Below are positions 24,353-36,366 of a stretch of DNA of 64,000 bases, one piece after another. Location: contig CM073329.1 of the NCBI GenBank assembly GCA_037043015.1, positions 1,380,648 to 1,444,647 on the forward strand. Reading direction: 5' to 3'. Each line of letters begins with the position of its first letter. Positions within the stretch are counted from its first letter, which is position 1. Position numbers and translations under genes: made by a program. This DNA is from Bryum argenteum. Its lineage: Eukaryota > Streptophyta > Bryopsida > Bryales > Bryaceae. The notes under the pieces were generated by a model. The model saw nothing but the letters and a program-made list of their open reading frames with translations. It did no database searches and was not told where the DNA came from.

Positions 24353-25952
24353 ATGGCATCTACAAGTTCCTCAAACCCCAAAGATGTTGGTATGGAAGAG
24401 GTGAGTGCTTCACAAAAGAGATTAAGTGCAATGAACGAAACGTCAAGCCAAAAGAAGGCTAAGGGAAAGGAGCATATTGCACCACGTCCTCCCTTTTGGC
24501 TTGGGTTTCAAGCACTAAATTGGACCAATCGCAAAAAGAATTTACCAAAGGATAGATTTGTAAGTGTGCATGAGTTAATGAAAAGTGGCATGGAACATGA
24601 GGAGGCAAAGGAAACCCTAAACGCCACCCCTTCTTTTCCTTGGGTTATTCAACAAGAATGGCCCTACAAAAGGGAGGATGGGGTGGAAGGCCAACACTTC
24701 AACCTCACTCAAATCCCGTTTGATGTTGAGGTTGACGACCAAGGGTTTTCATTTTACTACCACATAGCCATCCATTTTGAAATAGAAGAGAACAGATGGG
24801 CAAGAGACTTGATATTGGAGAAAACAAAAGAAAGACTAAAAAAGATGAAGATAGAAGTTGGAGAAGAAATCAGTGAAAACATAGCAATTTTTTGTTTTCA
24901 CAAGTCTACGACTTGGAATGGCCTAATTAAAATTCATTTGAAAGAGCCCCACAAGGATGGAAAGGCACTCCTCCAAGGAACGAGAGCTTTCATCCTTACT
25001 ATGGATGATAACGTCTCGAGGAGGGGTAAAGTGTGCAAGTCGTATGACGCACTTGCACTCAATAACCTCCTTTCAGCAAAGATTTCAAGCGAAAACCTTA
25101 GGGGCAAAGAATGGTTTGATGTTTTAGATGAAACCATGGCGGAAGGGTTTTATAGGGGTCATGAGTATGAGATAACTAATGTCCAAAAGAAAAAAGAATT
25201 TAACTTTGCGTGGGTTGTTGCCACATCACCGGAACAATGTAACAAGATCATAAAATACAAAGTCACGGTTGATAATGAAATCCTAGAGGCAAAAGTTTCA
25301 ATGAAAGAGAAGCTAACGGACAAAGAGAAAGCCCAAAAGAATGCACTCATCCTCATAGTCAAAAATCTCAACAAAGTCAAAAGTACTCAAGAAATTGAGT
25401 ATGAGATTAAAAAACATATGGGCGAGAAAAATGTTGTCAATGTGTTTTTCCGACTTGAGGGTAAAAAGCATGTGGGAAGTTGTAACGTCCAGTGTCTAAA
25501 TCCGGTCATTTATAAGAAACACTTAAAAAGAATGTAAAAATGTTGGGTAAATATGTGGAATTTACCCTCACCCTAAGAGTCTTGATGGAATTAATGCACC
25601 ATCTCAAGAGGAACTTACATCTTTGGGGTTTTCGGATGTCAACACGACATTAGCAAACACGGTCGAAGCCATGGAAAATGCTCCACACAAGGGCTATTCA
25701 AAACAAGAGCTTGAGAAACTCATGAAAGATGCGGTCAAAGAAGGCAATAACGAGATACGAAGAGAGCTTGGAACCATGAAGGAGTCAATGATCAAGGAAG
25801 CAAAAGAGTATGTGGACACATCTTCAAAGAAGTTGAACACACAGCTAGCTCTACTCAAACAACAATTAGCAGCTACAATGCAATGCATAGATAGTGTAGG
25901 GGAAAGATCAGATATTTTGGCGATCGAAGGAAACATGGACACGTCAAACTAG
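24353..25952 (+). pseudogene. LINE ORF1 (RRM-like plus coiled coil), frameshifted
   Basis: ORF1 proper probably starts at ATG 24353 (MASTSSSNPKDV) and runs open to 25537. The C-terminal part has LILIVKNLNKVKSTQEIEYEI and a following HVGSCNVQCLNP, in the spacing of RNP2- and RNP1-like strands of an RNA-recognition motif, as in RRM-bearing ORF1 proteins of plant and animal LINEs. Two small frameshifts near 25535 and 25575 separate it from a downstream piece (HPKSLDGINAPSQEELTSLGF, 25575-25952) that continues with a Lys/Glu-rich coiled coil (SKQELEKLMKDAV...). ORF1 proteins bind element RNA as trimers or oligomers and act as chaperones. The RRM call is by eye and is moderate. Confidence 0.6.
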
Positions 25953-25954
25953 CT

Positions 25955-27301
25955 TTGACAAATAACGCAGCGGTAAGATACAAGTTTTTATTGTTGGTAT
26001 ATTTTTATACTAATAACAAACACGAAAAAAACAATAAGGTATTACTAAATACCACCAACTTGAAGAAATTAATGAACTCCAAATATAAAACAAAGGAAAG
26101 AAAGAACTTAAATAAGAATAAAAAGATAAAAATAAATAAAATAGAAATAAAGATAGTTAAAATAAAAATAAAAATAGAATATACAACAACAAAAGAAAAA
26201 ATAAACAAAAATAGGATAAATCAAACACAAGTAAATGAAAGCATAATTAAGATAAGTAAAAGTGAATACAAAATTAAAATAAACAAGAAGGTAAAAAAAG
26301 TAAAAGCAAAGGGGAAAAAATTGAATATAAAGAAAATAAAAGTGAAAATAAAAGAAAAGAAAATAAAATTTTAAAAAATAAAAGTTATGAAAATAAAAGT
26401 GAAACTAAAAGTAAAGAAAGTAAAAGTGGAACTAAAAGGAATAAAAATAAAAATAAATAAGTATAACATTAAAATAAAAATATATGCACTGAAAGTAAAA
26501 TTAATTAAAAATACAATAAACGGAAAGAATAAGGAATTTAAAGTAAAAGTAAATAGAAATACCGTAAAAGAAAAAATAAATAAACCAAAAACAAATGTAT
26601 ATAGAGAATCATTATGGAAAAAACAGAATTGGAAGAAGATAATGTACAAGATAAAAGACATCTATAAATACAAAGAGAATAGGAATAATGGGAAAGGAAA
26701 AAGTAGAAGTAAGAGCTCTGATTTAAAAAGGGAAAACGAAAGTATGAAGATAAATATAAGAGGGAATGGCTTGAGAACGTCATTTTGTAAAAATAGAACA
26801 AAGATGGAAAAAAATAGGAAAATAACAATAAAAATAAAAATCAGAAAAGAAATAAAATTACCAAATACAAAAATAAAATATAATAAATTTGATGAGATAA
26901 AAAGCTATAAGAATAAAGCCTTAAAAAAGTCAAAAAATAAAAATATGACGGCTAGGAAAGAGAATAAAAAGAGGGTAATATACACAAGAAAGAATAATTT
27001 CAAAAGAAGATCAAAGAAAGAAAAAACAATAATATCTAAAAATAGAAAAACAATGGGAAGTAAAAATAGATATAGATACAAATTACTATGGAGAAGAGAA
27101 ATTGAAAGCAAAAACCAACAAAAGATAAGGAATGATAAAACGACTAAAAATAGAAAAATCAAGGAGAGTGGAAAGACATATAATAAATTAAAATTAAGAA
27201 AGGAGATATATAAAAATATGATAAAGATAGTTAAATTAAGAATATTGAAGGTTTCAATTAAAGTAAGCAATACTAAAAATAATGTGTTCAAATCAGTATG
27301 A
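25955..27301 (+). pseudogene. Lysine-rich A-rich ORF of the LINE
   Basis: One frame is open from 25955 to 27301 apart from a single TAA at 26372-26374 (139 and 304 codons). The DNA is extremely A-rich on the plus strand, with AAAATAAAAATAAA-like repeats, and the product is made of Lys/Ile/Asn with alternating K-x-K patterns (for example KVKLKVKKVKVELKG). In such sequence TAA stops should be frequent in a random frame, so the openness hints at past selection, or at expansion of a non-stop repeat unit. The last codons overlap the next ORF as ATGA at 27298-27301. I recognise no family; a strongly basic nucleic-acid-binding segment is a guess. Confidence 0.45.
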
Positions 27302-27780
27302 AAAATAATAACAAAATAGTGGATGGAGTAGGAAATCATTACCAAAGAAATAATAAAAATAAAAATGTACCAAAAGGCAATATCTCTAAAAATAGAATAT
27401 CATTTTCAGTGGACCCAAAATTAAGAGATGAAAAAATAATCAATTTAATAATGAGTAACACGAATTCTAAATTAAAATCACGCAAAAGAGAATCCAAGAT
27501 TATAATAGTAAATACTATAAATAGAAGTTGGAATACAAAGAGACTTAAAATAAAAGATAATAGTAGTATTTATCTTGATATATGTGAAAAAGAGAAAAGT
27601 AAACAATTAAGTAATGGAATTACAATTTCCCTAGAAATATATAGGAAGAATTTGGAAGCAGGGAGAGTTGGCTGGCCGGCCGGAAGCCCGGTGCAGGCAC
27701 CAAAAATAGACTTACTAAAAATAGAAATACTAATAAAAGTAAGTAAAAATACAAATATTTTTAAATTAATTATCAATCTA

Positions 27781-27893
27781 TTTTTAGAAAAAATATTTTT
27801 AGAAGACATATTTTTAGAAAACCTATTTTTAGAAGACATATTTTTAGAAGACCTATTTTTAGAAAACCTATTTTTAGATAACCTATTTTTTCG
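27781..27893 (+). repeat. 18-bp repeat encoding LFLE(D/N)-type hexads
   Basis: About six units of TATTTTTAGAAGACC and variants (GACATA, AACCTA, GATAACC endings) follow each other. The translation reads LFLENLFLEDIFLED and similar, a six-residue amphipathic hydrophobic repeat. It lies in the ORF between the lysine-rich part and the first 2A motif. Confidence 0.85.
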
Positions 27894-28029
27894 ATTAATA
27901 TATTTCTTGGCCAAAACCAAATTTGATAAAAAGACTATTTTTAACACTACCTCAATGAGTGTATCCAAGAGAACTTTCAACACATATTATTACAAATATA
28001 ATGATATGCATCATCTAATCAAATGTGGG

Positions 28030-28053
28030 GATATTGAAACCAACCCTGGCCCT
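28030..28053 (+). other. 2A ribosome-skipping motif, intact (DIETNPGP)
   Basis: The codons read D-I-E-T-N-P-G-P, preceded by HHLIKCG. This matches the consensus D-(V/I)-E-x-N-P-G-P at every key position. In known 2A sequences the ribosome fails to link the final Gly to Pro (here 28048-28050/28051-28053) and yet continues, yielding two proteins from one frame. The next residues are MPDVFEKHP. Activity is inferred from the motif. Confidence 0.85.
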
Positions 28054-28127
28054 ATGCCAGATGTGTTTGAAAAACACCCCAAACATACAAACCGCACACA
28101 AAACACGTTAAACATGAAAATGCGAGC

Positions 28128-28720
28128 TCGGCCTCCCGGCCTCACCTATAAACCAAATCTAAAAACAACATACAAAACCCACACACGCACCATTACACCC
28201 AAGTTAGAGACACAAAAAGCTCAACTTATGGGGCTTCTAAAACTAAACCAAATTAACAGAAACAAACCAAAATACCTCGTCACAAGAGAACATCTACACT
28301 ACATAAAATACCATAAAATATCCATAAGTAAACAAACAAACCACACACACAATTCTAACCAAATAAAAAACCAAGTTCGGCCTCCCAGCCTCGCCTATAA
28401 ACTAAAAACAATATACAAAATCCAAATACACACCATTACATCCACACTGATAATTTGGCCTCAAAAACTAAATAAACCCAACAAAAAACAAAAACATTCC
28501 ATTACAGAACAACAACTACATCACTCAAAACATACTAAAATATCCAACCTCAAAACAACAAACGCTACGCAATACACTATACATACAAACAAACAAACCC
28601 GACCTCTCCAACTCACCTACAAATCAATAACTCAAAAAACATACAAAACACACACAAACAACACTATATCTACAAAAGTACCAAAATCAACAAACCACAC
28701 TACTAAAAATTACCAATACA
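28128..28720 (+). repeat. Three degenerate repeats of about 80-100 codons between the 2A motifs
   Basis: Units open with RPPGLTYKP (about 28128), RPPSLAYKL (about 28378) and RPLQLTYKS (about 28600), each followed by a (T/I)YK(T/I)(H/Q)..TI pattern. The first two share CGGCCTCCC(G/A)GCCTC. The unit is Lys/Asn/Thr-rich without known family. Confidence 0.6.
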
Positions 28721-28755
28721 CATACAACGACAAATATCATTTAACACGATGCGGT

Positions 28756-28779
28756 GTTATCGAAACTAACCCAGGGCCC
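28756..28779 (+). other. Second 2A motif, altered (VIETNPGP)
   Basis: The codons read V-I-E-T-N-P-G-P after YHLTRCG. The invariant Asp is Val, explained by one base (GAT to GTT). Context on both sides (YND.YHL..CG and PMPNIL.THP) copies the first motif, so this is a duplicate. The Asp is strongly conserved in active 2A sequences, so skipping is probably weak here. Confidence 0.8.
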
Positions 28780-31700
28780 ATGCCAAATATACTTAAAACA
28801 CACCCATCCGTTCACAAACGTAGATGCAAAAACTACTTTATACCATGCACAATTAGTCTACATCCTGAATACCAACATCTATCAACACAATTCGCGCCAT
28901 GTCTCATAAATACTCACCCACAACATCCAGAAGCACAAATGAAATACCCATATCTTACAAATTACATCCAGGAAAACTACCATCACCCAGCACCTCGCAT
29001 ATTATACGCTCTTATCACAACAATAAATCCATCACCGAAAAACATGCAAACCGAATCCTTGAACACCCCACAAATCCTAATTGGACTACTATATTACTGA
29101 ACGAAATGGCCACACTTCAAAACCCACCAGAAAGACATCTTAACAACCCACACCCATATACACAATTCAAAAACATAAATTGTAACCTAATAAACCCCCC
29201 CAATACCATACACAAACAATTATACGAATTCATTCAACAAAACAACACACCACCCAATCAAGAACAACTAAAAAACAAATTCCCATTTCTACCCGAGAAC
29301 CTACTTACAGAAGCCCTAAAATTCAACGAACCTCTTCCTGAATACTCCCATCCCCCTCCAGCACCGGATGTACCCCCCCCACAAAATACAACACCAATCA
29401 CCACAAACCATAAAACACATATAGTCACATGGAATGCCTCATCGCTCAACACCGCCCTCCCAAATCTACATGAATTAATCACTAACACTCCAACAAGCCC
29501 CCCAAATCATCGCAATACAAGAAACTAAACTAACTGCCACAAAATCTACCAAATACCTTCAAAACCTATTTCCAAATCACAAAATGATCTTCAACAACAC
29601 ACACGCACTAACGCGATGCATGCAACAACGAATGGAATATACACCTACAAGAGGAGGCCTTTTGTTATTTATAAACAACAAATACACATACCCATGTAAT
29701 GTTACCAAAATCCCAACCCCCGCCGCAATATCACCATATTTACAAATCATAAAAATAAAAAACGAACCCCTACAACCTTGGTTACTTATACACATGTACA
29801 TGCCGTCACATCCAGAAGACACCCCTTACTTAGAAACAATACAATTACAAATAACACAACAGATTACAGCACACCCTAACCACATTCAAATATTATGTGG
29901 GGATTTTAATAGAGACATAGCTCTCATAGGTCGTCGACACGAATTAGACACAACTCCACCGCAATTAGAAGACAAGGATTGGCGAGCATTCACAAATTCC
30001 CTACAACTAACATATATACCAACAAACACTGTATATTCGAGACAAGGAGGACAAAATTATAGTGAAACCAGCCTAATAGATGGATTTTTCATAAATACCC
30101 CCAATAACAATTTATATACATCGCTAACTATTACAGAACATAACCTCAACTCAGATCATTCTCCAATTACTCTTCAAATACCTCCAAACACACTGCTCGC
30201 AAGACCCCCACAAGAACCAACATCTAAACCAATAAGACTTTTAAATCCTATTCCACAAGAAAGCCTTGATAAATTCAAAACAATATTCTATGAAGACAAC
30301 TCAAACGAAATCAATGACCTCACCTCTCTTCTCTCAAACACTCAATTAACAAATACACAATGGCAAACGGCATGCGAAAAACTAAACCACTTAATTCAAA
30401 AAACATCCAAGTTAATTGAAAACACTTGCAGCGCACCACCCTTGCCTACACTAACACCACGCACATCTGAACAAGGAGGATTTCTACCAAGAAAACTCCA
30501 AAAACAATGGAAAAAACACCTAACCACATACCATCTAATTCGCAAGGCTATATACAGTACAAAAAACACCCCCAATTGGCGGCAACACCCCATAATAGAA
30601 GAACTAAGCAAACATACACACATAGACATTCCACCACCTCCACTACAAACCAACAATCCACAAGAATGGATCCAAACCCTAGCAGAAATAGCAAAATCAT
30701 CAAAAAAACAAGCACAAAAAATCACTACGAAATTCACCCAAGCATGCATTAAAAAAGCCATCACGAAATATAGGCAGTTATACGACAAAAATCCAAAAAA
30801 AATAAACAAAAAAGTCTTTAGATATCAAGATACTCCACCACTTGACTGTATCATAGATAGATATAACAACCTCTTAACCAACCCGAAAGACATTGCAATT
30901 GAAATACACACACAACAATCACAAACTAATAGGCCCACAGTCCCAACATGTTATCACCAACCCCAACACCCAACACTATGCACATGTAGCGTGAGACAAT
31001 ACCCATGGCACGATTTAGACGGCTTTGTAATAGACAAAAGAGGTAATCCACAAACCCCCTTACATAAATACTTCAACGATGAAATATATGGCCAATGTTT
31101 AAAACAACTATCCAATAATAAAGCACCAGGACCGGATAGAATCCCTAACTCCATTCTAAAAAACATGCCCGACAACTTTCATAAACTACTATCCATGTTT
31201 TTTCACCACTGCTACAAACAACGTCAAATACCAGCATCATGGAAACTAAGCCTAACCATACTACTATACAAAAAGGGTGATCCAGCAGTACTACCAAACC
31301 ACAGGCCTATAGCGCTAGCCAATACAATCTACAAACTCTTCACGAGTACTCTCACACTTATACTTTCAACATACGGCGAACATCACCAAATACTACATGA
31401 CAGCCAAGAAGGCTTCCGAGCAGAAAGAAGCACAGCCAGACAAATACAACTCATCACTGCAGCATTAGAGGACGCAAAACTCACAAATCAAGACATCTGT
31501 ATACTATATATAGATTTTAAAAATGCATTCGGTTCCCTAGACCATGCTCGACTACTGTGAGAATGAAAGACCTTGGTTACCCTTTAGACGCAGTTACGCT
31601 AATTGGTAACATATACGCAAACTCTTCCACAATATTCACAGGCGAATATTTTGGCAAGACAGAACCAATTCCAATACAAAGAGGAACCATTCAAGGCGAC

Positions 31701-34700
31701 ACATTAAGCCCCTACATATTTCTCATATTTCTAGAACCACTACTAAGATGGCTACAAAGAGGGAATAATGGCTATACATTTGGTACATCGAAAATAAACA
31801 TTACTTGTGCTTGTGATACGCAGACGATTTAGCGAGGACTTGCAAACACCCTCCAATCCATACAAACTCAAATATACAAAATAGATAAATTTTGTGAATG
31901 GGCAGGTATGGACCTCAGCGCGCAAAAATGTGCTATTACAGGCTGTCCAAATAAATCCAAAATAAAGCCTGATAAATTCAAGGAAAAAATAGAGCAACAC
32001 CACATCACCTATAGAAACCAACCAATTCCTATCCTTCACCAAAACGAACCTTATGTCTACCTTGGTATCCACATGGTACCCTCTCTAAAATGGAAAATCC
32101 AAACACACATCGCGACAAACAAACTCACCGACCAATGTAAACAACTCGCAAAATGCCCCGCAACAATCAAACAAAAAATCAACATGGTTGATACAGTCAT
32201 CAGAGCAGGGATCGCATATAGCTTCTATGCAGTCCCATTCTCACTTTCAACCATCAAAAAACTTGACAAAAAAATTATAGGAATCCAAAAAACAATCTGT
32301 GGCCTTCCAAAATGCACAGCGAACGTGATTACCCAACTTCCCCACAAACTCTTTGGTCTTCAAGCATTCTCACTAAAAAACGCATATCTAAGATGTATCG
32401 GCGAACAACTTAGAAATGCACTTAACAATCAAGGAAGACTAGGCAATATTTACAAAGGCCTTATTCAACACATAACTTCCAAACACGGTGGCGCAGAAAA
32501 CATCCTCAGATTAAAAGCCTCTGACTGTATAAACTCTCCCATATCAAGAACACTACTTCTTCTCAAACAAGATGGAGGTATACATCTAAAAAGTACTAAT
32601 GATGACTTCCAATTACACAAAACCGAACTGGAACGAGAGTGGTTAGAACAAACCACAACCGAACTTCCTCACCTCAACCCGGAACTATCAATCAAGCTCT
32701 TACACAAGCTTCTAATACACAATATCTACAAAATCAAACACATCTCTCTCCCAAACCGTACGAACCTCATGTCACCAACCGACTTTGCAACCTACTATAA
32801 AACACCAACTAAACTTGAGAAAAGTGCGCTAGAAATAGCTGAAAAACTATTTTGCCAAACTAAATGCAACCCAAATTGCCCTAACACCTGCACCCAACAC
32901 CCACCGGCCCGCATACTCAAACCAAGATACATCTTAGACAATTTTGACTTACTCCCAAGACATTTAAACACCCGACCACAACCTACTACCCACCAAGATA
33001 CTCACCAAATAAGCCCACCACCTAACATTAAAAACAACCCTCTTGAATATCCCATAACTACAATATTAAATCACAAAACAGTAACTACAAAAGACAAATA
33101 CAAAATACCTAATACCCACAACACATACCTATGCAAATGGCACCACAATAACACCACATACCATAAATGGCTCCAACAGAGAGACCTATTTCCCCTAAAT
33201 TATCCAATAGTCATTTCACACAATATTCAACTACTTAAGGATTACTACACTAAATCACAACATGATCACTATCGAAACTTGATCAACACTCACTTCATAC
33301 AAGCACAACTCAAGGACACCAGGTTCATACCACCACCATCAATTACCCCACTTACGCAAATACACTTTGCAGAATGTAATCCAGAAAGAGACATTATTAC
33401 TAACAAAACCACCATACAAATAAATAACGAATCAGCTCACCTATACGAAGACAATGGCCGATACCTCACCACCATACCCATAAACAGATTACAGTGGCTA
33501 TGGCAACAATTTAATAAATACTCAAACAACGCACACGGGCTAATGCCATACACACAAACATTCGAAACAGAAATAATATGGCTATATCTAAGATATAAAG
33601 CTCAATTCTCCAAAAAAAACCCGAAACTAACACCCCACCACACCCTTCCAACAAACATTCTCGATCATATCACGACTAACCTCCAAATCAATCACTCATA
33701 TTTTTCATCACCAATTACATGCTCCACCAAAATAACAAAATATTTCTCCCCTTTCTCCCGAGACAAAATCTTTGGATCTCGTGGCAACGCTTTTGAATAT
33801 AAATGGACAGGCATAGGGTATGCCCATACCCATAATCTGGAAACAACCCAACAAGCCATCCACTGGGCGAGATTAGCGGCCAAACACGACCCAAATACAA
33901 TCACCATAATAGTCACCCCCGACCCAAACTGGTACCAAAACCCAACCCCGTATATTGGACCTTTCCCGGATACACATATAATAACCCACTTCACCGCAGA
34001 CTCCATCACATACGAAATCCCAGCACCCCCACAAAAATACAAACCAACAACCGAACCACTTGCAATATCCATCATGTGCATACACCATCAAAACAATCAC
34101 GTTGGTACATTAGAACAAATTAACAACATTAAAAATGCAATTGAGGCCATGGCAATCCCACACTACTATATACAACAAGCTCCACCAACCCCATACAACA
34201 CTATCGTCAATAAAAATAAAAGATGGAATAAAATTTTATACCCCTCATATACAAACTCAAACTCCGAACCCACATGTATACCCCCTCTACCAACGTTCGA
34301 AATCAACCCTACTCTAAAATTCCAACCGCAATACAACTACTATACGGACGGCTCTTTCATTCCACCTAAAGAAGCCGAGGATGGACATTGGAAAAAAGAA
34401 AAAGCTGGATACGGCATCTACAATCCCACAAAACCTGACATGCAAATATCAGAAAGACTTCTTGGCCTTCAAACATGCTTTCGTGCCGAATTAATGGCTA
34501 TACATACAACCCTACACTTAATCAACACCAAATACCCAAATGAACCGGCCTATATCTTCACGGATTGCATAAACTGCCTATATAATCTAAATACTCACAT
34601 ACTACACCCATCCACACAACACAACCATCCTGACAAAACCATCCTAATGAAATGGTTGAGATATTACAAAACCGTACTCGACCTACTATATTCCACAAAG

Positions 34701-35793
34701 TTAAAGCGCATATTAACATCACGGCAACGAGGAAGGGACAAACTTGCGAAAAGTCGGGCGCCACCAAACGATATACGGTAGCCACAAAACCCCACGAATT
34801 CGCACACACCACACCATTCTACTACGAGAAATATAAATGGCGGGACCCGAACTCGCCTGGACAAGGGCCCGGTCAGATGCCTTCAAACATACATACACAA
34901 ACAAGACTACGACAACAACCTTATAATACTCGCCGACCAATTCCCCAACATCAACAAATGGACAACAAACCCGGATATTGACAATGAACTATCAAATGCA
35001 TATCTCGGCTAAACCCCATAATTACGGACTCCCAAAAAACAATTATTCTAAAGCTACGCACCGCCAATACATGGGGAACGCAAGGAAACAACTATTCTTT
35101 GGTAGAGAACGATTCCCATCAATAACTTGCTCTATATGTAACTCCATGGACGCCGACACATGGTTACACGCACTACTCAAATGTAGTCACCACCACATAC
35201 ACGCCATTAGAATCAAGAGACATAACAAAGCCGTATGGGAACTAAGAAAATTAATTCTCTCATCACAAAAATCACGTTGCTATATCCTCATGAACGCAGA
35301 GGCACATTTAATAACAACCCCAAGAAAATACGGTCCCTCCATGGCTATTACAATGCGAATGTACACAACAAAGATGTCATTGCAACGCTAGATTCAAACC
35401 GGATGTACTCTGCGTTAAGGGTCTACCACACAAAAACGACCCACCACCACACCCAATGACAACCTCACACTTCAATTTATAGAATTCACATCTCGTAACG
35501 ATAGATTCTCTCAAGAAACAATTAATAACAAAACCGACAAATATCAACCACTTCTTCATAAACTCCGTAACCTAGGATGGAAAGTAGACCCCCTCATAGT
35601 CATCACAGCGGGTGCTAGAGGCACAACACACAAACCATCAATGAAACTTCTTGCAGAAAAATTTAACTTATCAGAAACATGCATAAAACACACATTCCAT
35701 GAAATAAATACCATCGCCATTCAACACGCCGGATCAATTATTTTACACAAAAGGAAAATTGAGAATAACCAAACAATCCCCACAATAATGTAA

Positions 35794-36273
35794 CAATAAA
35801 AGGAGGAGGGCGTGAGAAATGGCGTAAACCACTTCCCACAAGAATAGTCACACTTGTCTCAGGTAGATGGGACGGGGCCAATTGATTGGTACAAATTTCC
35901 TGCCTATGTATAACACACTAGCAGCACCAAGCCATGTATATCACATTAAACGCTCAAACGGATCCACAGAGTATCAAACCCGGACCGCTTATTTGTGACT
36001 CAAACATCCCTACCAATCAACCAGGAATCATGGCTTGGCGACCATACCCACGATAAAGCACAAAATATAACCTTACACAAACCTTAGAAAGATAATATTG
36101 ACTATTTCTTGGTTACTTTTGTTTCTCTTGGCTACTATAGTGTCTAATCCCGAAAGGGGTGAGTAGTCTTGTACCAGAGTCCTCTTGTCCGGTGGGCATT
36201 AGGACACTGGCTTGACGAACAGACACTCTAATCACGCCGGCCCTGAAAAAGGACTGGAGTTTTTATCTATCTA
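35794..36273 (+). other. LINE 3' untranslated region and tail start
   Basis: Non-coding after the ORF2 stop. The last 150 bases hold a module (GGGGTGAGTAGTC..., GTGGGCATTAGG, AACAGACACTCTAATCACGCC) that recurs elsewhere in the window. It ends with TTTTATCTATCTA. Confidence 0.6.
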
Positions 36274-36366
36274 AATAAATAAATAAATAAGAACACCAAA
36301 CCCTTGTAGGTCTGGCGTGAATAAAATGCCCGTTCGACCTACCCTTGATGATATGCCCACGGGACC
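36274..36366 (-). mobile_element. SINE-like or 3'-tail fragment nested in the LINE tail
   Basis: TTTTATCTATCTA occurs at 36261-36273 and again at 36367-36379, flanking a 93-bp piece. The piece begins AAATAAATAAATAAATAAG (a (TTTA)n tail on the minus strand) followed by the inverse of the LINE 3' module (GGCGTGAATAAAATGCCCG...). A short element using the same 3' module therefore landed minus-strand in the LINE's own tail. Confidence 0.68.

Larger units (their letters stand above)
27298..35793 (+). pseudogene. LINE ORF2 with 2A motifs, endonuclease, RT and RNase H (broken)
   Basis: Reading is open 27298-29100, shifts frame to 29528, returns at about 29490-31560, and continues in other frames at 31557-31832, 31908-34781 and beyond 34978 to TAA at 35791-35793. 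Two 2A motifs sit near the N-terminus. The APE endonuclease shows VTWNASSLN, IQETKL (catalytic Glu 29521), GDFN (29899-29910) and SDHSP (30151). RT motifs include NKAPGPDRIP, KGDPAVLPNHRPIAL, YIDFKNAF, GTIQGDTLSPYIF and YADD (31817-31828). RNase H has YTDGS (about 34341), FRAELMAI and FTDC. Then comes CSIC...H...C with RHN (about 35128-35230) and a GWKVDPLIVITAGARG domain. Domain order resembles RNase H-bearing LINEs such as the I/Ingi group. The A/C-rich, G-poor strand bias is marked. Confidence 0.85.

Noticed and set aside
25955..27301. Lysine-rich ORF as an independent host gene
   Set aside because: It lies within the target-duplication-bounded LINE and overlaps the next LINE ORF by ATGA.
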